Source: JBNRMR01 sp050942895 | GTDB taxonomy: Bacteria; Bacillota; Clostridia; Christensenellales; UBA1750 | DNA: 64,000 bases | Assembly: GCA_050942895.1 (NCBI GenBank) | Contig: JBMNOE010000008.1 | Span: 1-64,000, forward strand | Direction: 5' to 3' | Shown here: positions 25,002 to 33,577 of the stretch, piece after piece | Layout of the letters: every line of letters starts with the position of its first letter | How positions within the stretch are numbered: the stretch's first letter is position 1 | Program-made: the position numbers and the translations under genes | Notes under the pieces: generated by a model | Seen by the model: only the letters and a program-made list of their open reading frames with translations | Databases searched by the model: none | What the model was told of the DNA's origin: nothing

Positions 25002-25880
25002 TTAACCTTTTACCGCTCCTATCATTATACCCTTCACAAAGTATTTCTGCAAATAAGGGTAGAGTAACAGTATCGGCAGGGTCGAAACTATAATCGTCGC
25101 GTATTTGATGGACTCGCCTATCATCTCCGCATCGCCGACGCTTCCGCTGGAGTCCATGGCGGTGGTATCGTTCATAATCAAAATCTCTCTTAAGATTAGC
25201 TGAAGGGGGAATAGCCTTCTGTCACGCAGGAAAATGGATGCATGAAACCATGAATTCCAGTGGGCGACGCCATAGTAAAGACATATCACCGCTATGACGG
25301 CCTTGGAAAGGGGCAGCACTATCCGCGAAAATACCACCAGATCATTTGCGCCGTCAATCTTCGCCGATTCCTCAAGGCTCGCGGGAATTTCCTGAAACGA
25401 AGTGCGCATTATAGTCAAATTCGTAGCGTTCACCAATGTCGGTAGTATCAGCGACCAGCGGCTGTTATAAAGACCCAGATCCCTCACCACCAAAAACAGG
25501 GGTATAAGCCCTCCGGAGAACATCATGGTGAATATTATGCCCATCATCACCGGCACCCTTGTTGTCATTGATCTGCGGGACAGGGCATATGCCGCCCCCG
25601 ATGTCACCGCCAGATTAAGGGAGGTTCCCACCAGCACTATAAACAATGTGTTGCCATAGCCCGTGTATATGTTGGGGTTTATCATCACAGAGCGGTACGC
25701 CTCCAGCGAAAACCCCAGCGGGCCCATCAGTATGCCCGTGTGCTTCAGCAGGAGAGATGAATCGCTCAGGGATGCAACCAGCACGAAATACACCGGGTAT
25801 AGTGCCACAAAACACAAAATACACAGGAAGGCAATATTGAATACATTAAATATTCGCTGCGCAATGCTCGCTTTAATCAT
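25002..25880 (-). CDS. Carbohydrate ABC transporter permease, YtcP type (locus A)
   Basis: A 292-residue inner-membrane permease with six predicted helices. The ATPase-docking EAA loop reads EESAKIDGANDLVVFSRIVLP, and the C-terminus LQKYFVKGIMIGAVKG is characteristic of this subfamily. With the preceding LplB-type permease (17-base gap) it forms the channel of an oligosaccharide importer. No ATPase gene is nearby; a shared MsmX-like ATPase is expected. A GAGGTGAG site lies before ATG 25880. Confidence 0.93.
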   Translation of the reverse strand: MIKASIAQRIFNVFNIAFLCILCFVALYPVYFVLVASLSDSSLLLKHTGILMGPLGFSLEAYRSVMINPNIYTGYGNTLFIVLVGTSLNLAVTSGAAYALSRRSMTTRVPVMMGIIFTMMFSGGLIPLFLVVRDLGLYNSRWSLILPTLVNATNLTIMRTSFQEIPASLEESAKIDGANDLVVFSRIVLPLSKAVIAVICLYYGVAHWNSWFHASIFLRDRRLFPLQLILREILIMNDTTAMDSSGSVGDAEMIGESIKYATIIVSTLPILLLYPYLQKYFVKGIMIGAVKG

Positions 25881-25897
25881 ATGCTCACCTCAACTCC

Positions 25898-26845
25898 TCA
25901 CCACAGGCTATTATCGCCCAGCTTGCGGCTGATCGAGTTGACGGTCACCAGCAAAGCCAGATTTATCACCGAGTTGAACAGACCCACGGCTGCGCTGAAG
26001 CTATACTCCGCGTTAACTATTCCCCGACGATAAACATATGTGGATATTATGTCTGCGGTTGAATATGTGCTTTCATTGTATAGCAGCAGCACTTTTTCAT
26101 AGCCTATGCTCATGATTCTGCCCACCCTTAATATCAGCAAAATTGTAACTGTGGAGGCGATGCCCGGCAAGGTGATGTGTATCGTCTCCTTCCACCTGCC
26201 TGCGCCGTCAATCCGCGCCGCCTCATACAGCTCAGACGATATATTGGAGATGGCCGCCAGGTATATGATGGAACCCCAGCCCACCTCCTGCCAGATTCCG
26301 CTGATTATGTAGATGGGCCTGAACCAACTTGGCCTTAGCATGAACTGAATGGGAGCGATGCCGAAGTAGCCGATAAGCTGGTTGATAACGCCGCCTTGCT
26401 TGGTGAAGTCCAGTATTATGCCGCATATTACAACAAGGGATATGAAATGCGGCAGGTAGGTAATGGTCTGCACGGTCTTCTTGAAGCGTTCGTTCTTCAC
26501 TTCGTTTAGAAGAAGCGCCAATATTATCGGTGCGGGAAAACCGTAAATAATATTTTGAACGCTCAATATCAACGTGTTTGAAAGGAGGCGCACAAAATAA
26601 TATGACTCAAAGAACTCCCTGAAGTAGCGCAGGCCCACCCATGGGCTGCCAAGTATGCCCTTTGCCACAGAGAAGTTGCGAAAGGCTATCTGCGCCCCGT
26701 ACATGGGCCAATAATGAAATACAATGTAATATAAAACTGCGGGCATAAGCAGAAGGTAGTTAAATTTGTTTATAGATATATCCCGCCGTATTCTCATCAG
26801 GATTCCGTTCTTCCTTGCGGGGATGGCCGCTTTCACGGTTTGCAT
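25898..26845 (-). CDS. Carbohydrate ABC transporter permease, LplB type (locus A)
   Basis: A 315-residue partner permease. The N-terminal NYLLLMPAVLYYIVFHYWPM and PMYGAQIAFRNF stretches mark the LplB subfamily; the EAA loop reads YEAARIDGAGRWKETIHITL and the C-terminus ends RKLGDNSLW. Six helices are predicted. GGGAGGAATTTGAAGGA precedes ATG 26845. It lies between the binding-protein gene and the YtcP-type permease. Confidence 0.93.
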   Translation of the reverse strand: MQTVKAAIPARKNGILMRIRRDISINKFNYLLLMPAVLYYIVFHYWPMYGAQIAFRNFSVAKGILGSPWVGLRYFREFFESYYFVRLLSNTLILSVQNIIYGFPAPIILALLLNEVKNERFKKTVQTITYLPHFISLVVICGIILDFTKQGGVINQLIGYFGIAPIQFMLRPSWFRPIYIISGIWQEVGWGSIIYLAAISNISSELYEAARIDGAGRWKETIHITLPGIASTVTILLILRVGRIMSIGYEKVLLLYNESTYSTADIISTYVYRRGIVNAEYSFSAAVGLFNSVINLALLVTVNSISRKLGDNSLW

Positions 26846-26946
26846 TCCTTCAAATTCCTCCCGTATCAGTTTTCCCGCAAGCGCCGCAGCTTTAAGAAGG
26901 CCGGCCGCAGCGCTTGCCCAGGATCATCTAACAGCGACTTGACAGA

Positions 26947-28671
26947 TCAGTCGAAAAGGCTGTTGTAGTATTCAAGAGCGTTTTGCTGAATTTCAATTAC
27001 CTCATCCATCTTCATGGACTTAAGAGTTGAAATAAAGTTATCGAACTCGGAAAGAGGCTGTGCGCCCATTATAAACGCGTGGACATTTTCTTTATAGTAA
27101 GTGCCGATATCAGCCAAGAGGCTGGTCAGGCGCTCGCTGTCCTCGATGGAGTACTTGAGGTTCTTCATCTTTATGTCCAGATTTGCCGAGCTCGCATTGG
27201 GGTAGACTTCCCTTTGCTGTTCGTATAGCATTATTTCATTCCAGTAATACTGGTCATTCACCAGGCGAGGGCTGAAGCCGGCGGGCGCATAGCGTGCGAT
27301 GGCATTCACGATCGAAAGCCCCTCGGGATTGTCGGTGATCAGCTCAGTATAGTGAGGAACTCCATTTTCATCCAGGGTGTAAGTCTCTCCCTCGATTCCG
27401 AAGCTGCCCAGGATTTGCCCCTCAGGGCTGTACCAGAAATCCAGCCACTTGAGAGCTTCCACGGGATACTTGCAGGAGGAGGATATGGCCGCGCCGCCGC
27501 CGTCATACTTTTCCTCGTAGTTGCAGTTGTAGCTTTGTCCGTCTGATGAAATGGGGTAGGGAATCGGCGCCACTTCGAACTCCGGGTTTTCAGTCGCCCC
27601 CATAAATGTGCCTATGCCGCCGTTCATCTTGCCGTAGAAAAGGCCGCCCAGCTCGTTTAAAACCTTTGACTGGAATCCCTTTGCGTCAGTGCTAAGATAC
27701 TCCTGATCGATAAGGCCTTCCTCATACCATTTGTTCATGGTGGTCAGGTATTCCAAAAACTCGTCATCAAAGGCTGCAAAAGAGACCTTGCCGTCCTTTA
27801 TGGTGCTGGCATTCCACTTGTACCAGGAGGCGTTCATGCCATAGAAGCAGCCCAGGCGCAAAACGCCCATCTCCTCCGTGGAGTTGCACACAAATGGCAG
27901 CTCATCGCTCAGGCCGTTGCCGTTGGGATCCTGGGTTTTGAACGCGGTGAGCACTTCATACCATGAATCGATATCGGTGGGCACCTCCAGATCCAGCTTT
28001 TCAAGCCAGTCTCTGCGGATTATAAAGCTTTCAAAGAAGCGCGTCGTTTCTGCCAGACGCGAACTTGGCACTACGGCGATATTGCCCTGATAGGTCATCA
28101 CCTGCACCTTAAAATCCGGGTTTTCCTTGAATACATTGTAGATATAATAGGCATGTTCATCAATCAGCTCGTTCAAACGGAGAATCTGTCCGTTTTCGAT
28201 GACGGCGTCCAGGCCGCCAACAACATCGCGCACACCAAATATGATATCCGCCAGATCATTTGAAGCAAACATCATGTTCAAGGCCTCAGCCCCGGTGGTC
28301 GCGCTGGAGGGATGGTTGTAGTTGATCTTAATTCCGCTGATTTCCTCAACCTTTTGCAGCGCGATCTGCTCCGACAGATTGGAAATCGTAAGCGCCGCCT
28401 TGCTGTCCAGGCCAACAAACATGTCTAAAGTGATTGGCTGAGTGGTGATGGGCATCTCCCATTTCGCAGCGCCCGCCCCTGCGCTTTCCGACCCCGATGG
28501 GGTTGGGTCGGTTGAGCCGGCCGTGGCCGTGGGCGACGCGCCGGGCTGGCTTGAGGCCTGTGACGCAGTTCCACCGGGGGTGCCTGCAGGAGTGCAGCCG
28601 TAAAGACTCAAAGTGACCAATGTTACAAGCATCATGAAGCAAACGATGCTCTTGATATGGATACGTTTCAT
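26947..28671 (-). CDS. Extracellular solute-binding lipoprotein (locus A)
   Basis: About 574 residues. A lipoprotein signal ends at the lipobox LYGC (Cys26), followed by a Ser/Thr/Pro/Gly/Ala-rich linker (about 27-70) and a large two-lobed family 1-type binding domain, longer than MalE as usual for LipO-like proteins. It would capture an oligosaccharide outside the membrane and pass it to the two permeases. ATG 28671 has AGGTGG 7 bases upstream; an in-frame GTG three codons earlier is less likely. It is the first gene of the operon and is divergent from a membrane AraC-type regulator at 29127. Confidence 0.93.
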   Translation of the reverse strand: MKRIHIKSIVCFMMLVTLVTLSLYGCTPAGTPGGTASQASSQPGASPTATAGSTDPTPSGSESAGAGAAKWEMPITTQPITLDMFVGLDSKAALTISNLSEQIALQKVEEISGIKINYNHPSSATTGAEALNMMFASNDLADIIFGVRDVVGGLDAVIENGQILRLNELIDEHAYYIYNVFKENPDFKVQVMTYQGNIAVVPSSRLAETTRFFESFIIRRDWLEKLDLEVPTDIDSWYEVLTAFKTQDPNGNGLSDELPFVCNSTEEMGVLRLGCFYGMNASWYKWNASTIKDGKVSFAAFDDEFLEYLTTMNKWYEEGLIDQEYLSTDAKGFQSKVLNELGGLFYGKMNGGIGTFMGATENPEFEVAPIPYPISSDGQSYNCNYEEKYDGGGAAISSSCKYPVEALKWLDFWYSPEGQILGSFGIEGETYTLDENGVPHYTELITDNPEGLSIVNAIARYAPAGFSPRLVNDQYYWNEIMLYEQQREVYPNASSANLDIKMKNLKYSIEDSERLTSLLADIGTYYKENVHAFIMGAQPLSEFDNFISTLKSMKMDEVIEIQQNALEYYNSLFD

Positions 28672-28748
28672 ACTCTCCACCTCTATAAGCTTTCCAGAAT
28701 GTTGCAGGGTATGGGTATTAAGTTAAAAACCAGCTGGGTTTCATATTA

Positions 28749-28777
28749 ATTCTAACCTCCGCTTGAAACGGTGTAAA
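28749..28777 (-). promoter_or_regulatory. Promoter of sugar locus A
   Basis: TTTACA (28777-28772), 17 bases, TAGAAT (28754-28749), about 78 bases before the binding-protein start codon. The remaining gap to 29126 is AT-rich; no further gene is seen. Confidence 0.55.
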
Positions 28778-29126
28778 CACACAATTTTTAAAAACAGATG
28801 CATGTCTTAATATTGTTTGCTCACTTTTGCATCGCTTTAAAAAAACAAAACTACCAAAATTTAATATTGCTAACAGTATTTATGATATTCGCGGCAATGC
28901 TTTGAAACCTTTAAAAAATATGATATCATTATTATATGTAAATGGAAAACAGAAAATGTCAATCTTACCTTCCGACTCATTGTATCATATAAATAATATT
29001 CAGCGACTATCAGCTATGGAGGATTAATCGCAGGCGATCGCCATACGCTTGGCTTTTATCCTTGCGAGATAAACAACCAACATGAAGCAATCAAACTTTT
29101 CAGCCTCTTACGAAAGGGGGCGTCCC

Positions 29127-31427
29127 ATGTTCAAGCCTGGTCGTTTGGGAAAGCCTTTTTACATCGCATTCTTAACATATCTTTGCATGTTGGCTGTTCC
29201 GGCCATGCTGAGTCTCATGGCCCTTAGGGGCACGGGGCACGGCATAATCGCAAGTATTGAAAAGAGCAACAATGCCGTAGCCGAACGGTACGGGGTGAAT
29301 GTTGAAACTCAACTTCAGCAGATCACTCTGCTTTCCTATGAGCTATACAACAGCCCTGCCCTAAAAACCCTTTCCACTGCAGATGAGTTCAACCCCCAGC
29401 AACGCATCAGCATATATCAGCTTTTAAACAAAAACTCAGCGCTTCTTGCCCAGCATCCCCTGGTCTACGATTTTTACATATACTTCGGCTCAAGCGATAC
29501 CGTGCTTTCATCCACCGGCACCCATAGCGGCTTTTGGTACCACAGCGATAATATCGCCAATAACGGCCCTGATTACCAGTCTTGGAAATCCCTCATGACG
29601 GCCAAATATGCCAAAACCACATACCTGCCCGGCGATAGCGGCCTCGTTTCCCCCGCCGAGGCTGAAAAGTATATCCTTTGCGCCCGTTCCCTTGCAAACG
29701 GCGGCGATCCTGCAAAAGCCGCCACAATAATCATAAAGATTCCTAAAGAGGTTATAAAGGATAAATGCCTTTCATCCAACTATAGCGCCGATGGGGTGGC
29801 CAGCATTTTCTACGATAATGGGGAACTGGTAGCCTCGGCTGCCAACAATACATTCGCCCACTTTGATGAAGCCCTCTCGGCCTTTGTCCCTGACGACCCC
29901 AGCACTCTCCTTTCAGTCAGCGAAATACCGTCCATGTCTGCGTTCCTTGTCTACGCCTTGCCCGATAGCGCGTATACAAGCCAGCTTTGGAATGCATATA
30001 CCCATATGAAGGAAAGCCTTATACTGATATCGGTAGCCGCCCTCACCCTTGCAAGCGTCTTTTCATATTTAGTTTACAGGCCCTTGGACAAGCTTGCCCT
30101 ATGGATATACCAAAAAAATCAGAAGGATCAAATTGTGGGGGGCAACAAGGACAGCTACAGATTCATCCGCTATTCCTTCGATCAGCTTTTCGCGAAACAC
30201 GAACAGACTGCTCTTGAGCTTTACAGAATTAAAGCCAGCATGGGCGAGGAATATCTGCTTCGCCTTCTTGAGGGAAGGCAGCCCGTAAGCGAAAGCCTCC
30301 TTGAAAAGCTGGAGGATTTCAATCTTGAGTTTCCTCATCCCATCGTTTGGGTCATACTCTGTCAAGATAAAGACAGGGCCCTTGACAGGCCCGCCTCCTG
30401 GGAAAGCTTTGTGAACATGGTCTATAGGAGCATCCCCTGCGAGTCCCTGCTGTACCGGGTCAACGTAAATGAAAAGCGCCAAGCGCTGCTGCTCTGCTGC
30501 GAAAAAGCCGTGGACGAGGCCTCTTGCCGCGTTTTTCAGGATCGCATCCGAAATTGGATAGAGCGCCAAAACGCCGCATCGCTGCGCGTCGCACTGGGCG
30601 GGCAGGCGGGCCTTGAAGATCTGCACGATTCGTATAGGCTGGCAAAAAGATCCCTTGATTCCTTTTTCCTCCATCCCGAGGCAACTGTGCTGGACTCAAA
30701 AACCCTCTGCGAAACTGCGGATAAATACTCATATGCGGCCGAAAAGGAAAATCTGTTGATGCAGCATGTCGTAAGGCGCGACAAAGAACAGGCGCTATCG
30801 TTGCTGGATGAGCTTTTCGACGAGAACATTTCCCGGAAAAAGCTCAGCCTTGAGATGACGCGGCTGTTTCTATACGCTCTTTTAGACACCGCCTTCAAGA
30901 TGGAAAGCGCTTTGAGCATATCTCCGTCGGGCTTTTCTCAAAACCCCATGGAGATGATTAAGTCATGCCCAAATATCAACGATGCGCGCACACAGATTAA
31001 GTTCGTCTATAGCCTTCTTTGCGATCCCTCCCGAGATGGCGGCAGCATGGCGGCATCCGCTTCCTGGCGCGTTCACAGGATAGTCGAATATATAGGAGAG
31101 CATTATCTGGATAGCTCTTTGTCGCTTTTCTCCGTCGCAGAACATTTCAAAATAACCCCCCAGTACCTAAGTTCGATCTTCAAAAAAACCATGAACGAGA
31201 ACTTCAGCGCCTACATTCAAAAGCTCCGCCTTGAGCACTCCCTTACCCTTATGCCCAAGAATAAGCTGACATTGAATGTGATCGCCGAGCGCTCCGGATT
31301 TAACAACTACATCGCCCTTTCAAGGGCCTTTCAGAAATATTTTGGAATTACGCCAGGAGCATACAGGCAGAGCCTGGGCTTTGACTGCGAAATCGCCCTG
31401 GAGGCAAAAAGCCCTATGTCAGAATAG
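29127..31427 (+). CDS. Membrane-bound AraC-family regulator (locus A)
   Basis: About 766 residues: one membrane segment near the N-terminus (about 9-30), an extracytoplasmic sensor region (about 31-280), a second segment (LILISVAALTLASVFSYLVY, about 300-320), a cytoplasmic linker and a C-terminal pair of AraC helix-turn-helices (IVEYIGEHYLDSSLSLFSVA ... YFGITPGAYRQS). Such proteins combine ligand sensing outside with DNA binding inside. ATG 29127 is chosen for its AAGGGGGCG site; ATG 29082 has none. Divergent placement suggests it activates the transporter operon starting at 28671. Confidence 0.9.
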   Translation: MFKPGRLGKPFYIAFLTYLCMLAVPAMLSLMALRGTGHGIIASIEKSNNAVAERYGVNVETQLQQITLLSYELYNSPALKTLSTADEFNPQQRISIYQLLNKNSALLAQHPLVYDFYIYFGSSDTVLSSTGTHSGFWYHSDNIANNGPDYQSWKSLMTAKYAKTTYLPGDSGLVSPAEAEKYILCARSLANGGDPAKAATIIIKIPKEVIKDKCLSSNYSADGVASIFYDNGELVASAANNTFAHFDEALSAFVPDDPSTLLSVSEIPSMSAFLVYALPDSAYTSQLWNAYTHMKESLILISVAALTLASVFSYLVYRPLDKLALWIYQKNQKDQIVGGNKDSYRFIRYSFDQLFAKHEQTALELYRIKASMGEEYLLRLLEGRQPVSESLLEKLEDFNLEFPHPIVWVILCQDKDRALDRPASWESFVNMVYRSIPCESLLYRVNVNEKRQALLLCCEKAVDEASCRVFQDRIRNWIERQNAASLRVALGGQAGLEDLHDSYRLAKRSLDSFFLHPEATVLDSKTLCETADKYSYAAEKENLLMQHVVRRDKEQALSLLDELFDENISRKKLSLEMTRLFLYALLDTAFKMESALSISPSGFSQNPMEMIKSCPNINDARTQIKFVYSLLCDPSRDGGSMAASASWRVHRIVEYIGEHYLDSSLSLFSVAEHFKITPQYLSSIFKKTMNENFSAYIQKLRLEHSLTLMPKNKLTLNVIAERSGFNNYIALSRAFQKYFGITPGAYRQSLGFDCEIALEAKSPMSE

Positions 31428-31447
31428 GCACGGTCGCGAGCTTTTTG

Positions 31448-33124
31448 CTACTCGTTCTTGTTCTCCCAAGGTCTGCCGGGATTCACATCATCATTAGATG
31501 TTCTGTCCAATCTTTTGAACAGCACCTCCACCGGCTCAATTGCACGGCCGCATTCAACATGAGGCGCCTTCCACCCGCCTTCAAGCTTTAGCCAGAACTT
31601 AATTTTACGAGACGAAAACGGCAGAAACGGCTCCAGCAACAGCGCAAGGGCGGCTATTATCTGCACGCAGTTGAATATTGCATTTTTACAGTCGGCGATA
31701 TCGCTCTCTCGCGTTCTCCAGGGGGCAGCGTCGTCAAAATACTTGTTTCCAGCACGAACCAAGGCGAATATCTCCTCCAGTGCGTCCTTGCAAGCACCGG
31801 CCTCCAGGCTTTTCCCCGCCCGGCAAAAAGCAACTGAAATCTTTCTTTCCATTCTCTCGTCAAGCTTTCCCTCAGGCACCCTTCCACCCAGATACTTGTG
31901 AACAAAAACGAGGCTTCTGTTTACAAAGTTTCCGTAAGCACCAAGGAGTTCTCCGTTATGGCTGTTGACGTATTCGCGCCAGGAGAAATCGCCGTCACGC
32001 TTTTCAGGGCCGTTTATTATGAAATAATAGCGAATTGAGTCCGGGTCTTGGGCGCTTGCGATATCCTTCGCCCATATCGCCCAATTTTGGCTGGTGGAAA
32101 TTCTCCTGCCCTCAAGGGTCATATACTCGCTTGAAACAAAGACATCCGGCAGGCGCCAGCCATCGCCATGGGCAATCAGCAGGGACGGCAATATGATCGA
32201 GTGAAAGGGTATATTGTCCTTGCCGTGGACATAGTAATGCAGGGCGTTTTCGCCCTTCCAAAGGGCGCCAAAATCCCTGTTTTCCCTCTCGGCCACAGCC
32301 TTACTCATAGAAAGATATCCCAGCACGTTTTCCGCCCATATGTAAATTTTTTTGTCCTCATAGCCGTCCTTGGGAACGTCTATTCCCCAGCTTAAGGCCC
32401 GGGTCAGGGCCCTGTCCCTAAGCCCTTCATCGATATAGCGCTTTGTGAAGGCGATGGCGTTTTTGCGCCAGTTTTCGTGGGCCGACAAGAACTCCTGCAA
32501 TTCCCTCTCCAGCTTTGAAATTGCTATGTACAAGTGTTTTTCCCGCCTGAACTCCGGTCTTTCGCCGCAGCTTGCACAATGGGGGAAAAGCAGATCCTCC
32601 GGCTCCAGCACAGCCTCGCAGGCATCGCATTGATCCCCCCGCGCGCTTTCGCCGCAGTGGGGGCAGCGGCCTATCACCATGCGGTCGGCCAGGGGCTCAT
32701 CGCAGCTTAGGCAATGGGCCTGAGGCGTTGTTTTTTCATACACAAACCTATCGTTTTCATATAACTTTTCATGAAAGCTTCGGACATAGTCTATATGCTC
32801 GCGGGATGATGTTTTGCCGTATTGATCATAGCTAAAGCCTAGCTTTTCAAATGTGTCTGAAAACTCATTATGGTAAAAATCGCTTATCTCCTGGGGGCTT
32901 TTTCCCTCCTGCTTTGCTCGGATGGCGACGGGCGTGCCGTGGCAATCGCTGCCGGAGACATAGTAGACCTCGTTTCCTGCCGCCCTGTGATATCTGGCGA
33001 TCACGTCCCCAGGCAGCAGCGCGGCAATGTGGCCAATGTGCAGCGAACCGTTGGCATAGGGCCATGCCCCGGCTATCAAGACCTTTTTCACACTTTTTCC
33101 ATTGCTATTATTAACATTATTCAT
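31448..33124 (-). CDS. metG: Methionyl-tRNA synthetase
   Basis: A 558-residue class I aminoacyl-tRNA synthetase charging tRNA-Met. HIGH is at 29-32 (NGSLHIGH). The connective peptide has four CxxC pairs (Cys138/141, 154/157, 166/169, 183/186), which predicts two zinc knuckles. The KMSKS loop is replaced by RRISTS (340-345). The length stops after the anticodon-binding helical domain, so the C-terminal EMAP-like tRNA-binding domain is absent. GAGGGG precedes ATG 33124. It is controlled by a methionine T-box (33182-33495). The non-standard KMSKS is seen in some relatives and need not imply inactivity. Confidence 0.95.
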   Translation of the reverse strand: MNNVNNSNGKSVKKVLIAGAWPYANGSLHIGHIAALLPGDVIARYHRAAGNEVYYVSGSDCHGTPVAIRAKQEGKSPQEISDFYHNEFSDTFEKLGFSYDQYGKTSSREHIDYVRSFHEKLYENDRFVYEKTTPQAHCLSCDEPLADRMVIGRCPHCGESARGDQCDACEAVLEPEDLLFPHCASCGERPEFRREKHLYIAISKLERELQEFLSAHENWRKNAIAFTKRYIDEGLRDRALTRALSWGIDVPKDGYEDKKIYIWAENVLGYLSMSKAVAERENRDFGALWKGENALHYYVHGKDNIPFHSIILPSLLIAHGDGWRLPDVFVSSEYMTLEGRRISTSQNWAIWAKDIASAQDPDSIRYYFIINGPEKRDGDFSWREYVNSHNGELLGAYGNFVNRSLVFVHKYLGGRVPEGKLDERMERKISVAFCRAGKSLEAGACKDALEEIFALVRAGNKYFDDAAPWRTRESDIADCKNAIFNCVQIIAALALLLEPFLPFSSRKIKFWLKLEGGWKAPHVECGRAIEPVEVLFKRLDRTSNDDVNPGRPWENKNE

Positions 33125-33181
33125 GTAAACCCCTCATTTCTATATTGTGGTAAAACGCACAAAAGCGCAAAACGCGAGAAC

Positions 33182-33495
33182 AAAAAAACCCTCACCCCCA
33201 AAGATTTTATTCTTTGGAGACGAGAGCATAGCTTTCGCGTTACCACTCCAATTCGCCCAGACCTCACAGAATGGGCCTCACAAGGTGCGGGCAGGAAATG
33301 ATCTGCCGATACCCCTGCGCTTTAACGGGCGCACACGTCGCAGCCTAAGGGATGCTCCAAAAGTAAAAAAGCAAAATCCCCTCGGTGCGCGGCTCCAAGA
33401 CCATGTTCGGCAGTTTCCGGCTTTACCCCTTCACACCAAAACGGGGCTCTCTGCAAAAGCGTCCATTGCCTACTCTTCTCTTCCCAGCCTTTACT
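33182..33495 (-). promoter_or_regulatory. T-box leader of metG, specifier AUG
   Basis: The T-box core GGAGTGGTAACGCG is at 33249-33236. In stem I, AGTA-GGCA pairs with TGCC-GAA and the specifier loop reads GAAC-ATG-G with ATG at 33404-33402 (Met). The terminator is CTCCAAAGA, loop, TCTTTGGGGG and a run of seven T (33224-33182). It ends 57 bases before the metG start. Confidence 0.95.
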
Positions 33496-33501
33496 CTAAA
33501 T

Positions 33502-33530
33502 ATTATACCCATATGAGCCTAAAAATGCAA
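33502..33530 (-). promoter_or_regulatory. Promoter of the metG T-box unit
   Basis: TTGCAT (33530-33525), 17 bases, TATAAT (33507-33502). Confidence 0.8.
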
Positions 33531-33534
33531 GTCC

Positions 33535-33568
33535 AAAAAAGGGCAACGCTTCTGCGCCGCCCTTTTTT
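33535..33568 (-). terminator. Terminator of sugar locus B
   Basis: On the minus strand AAAAGGGC.GCGC, loop AGAA, GCGT.GCCCTTTTTT, about 10 bases after the PL26-like stop codon and directly before the metG promoter. Confidence 0.85.
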
Positions 33569-33577
33569 AACACACAG

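Noticed and set aside
28827..29027. 66-codon plus-strand frame upstream of the AraC-type gene
   Set aside because: Starts at TTG without a ribosome site, has AT-driven composition and overlaps the promoter region.
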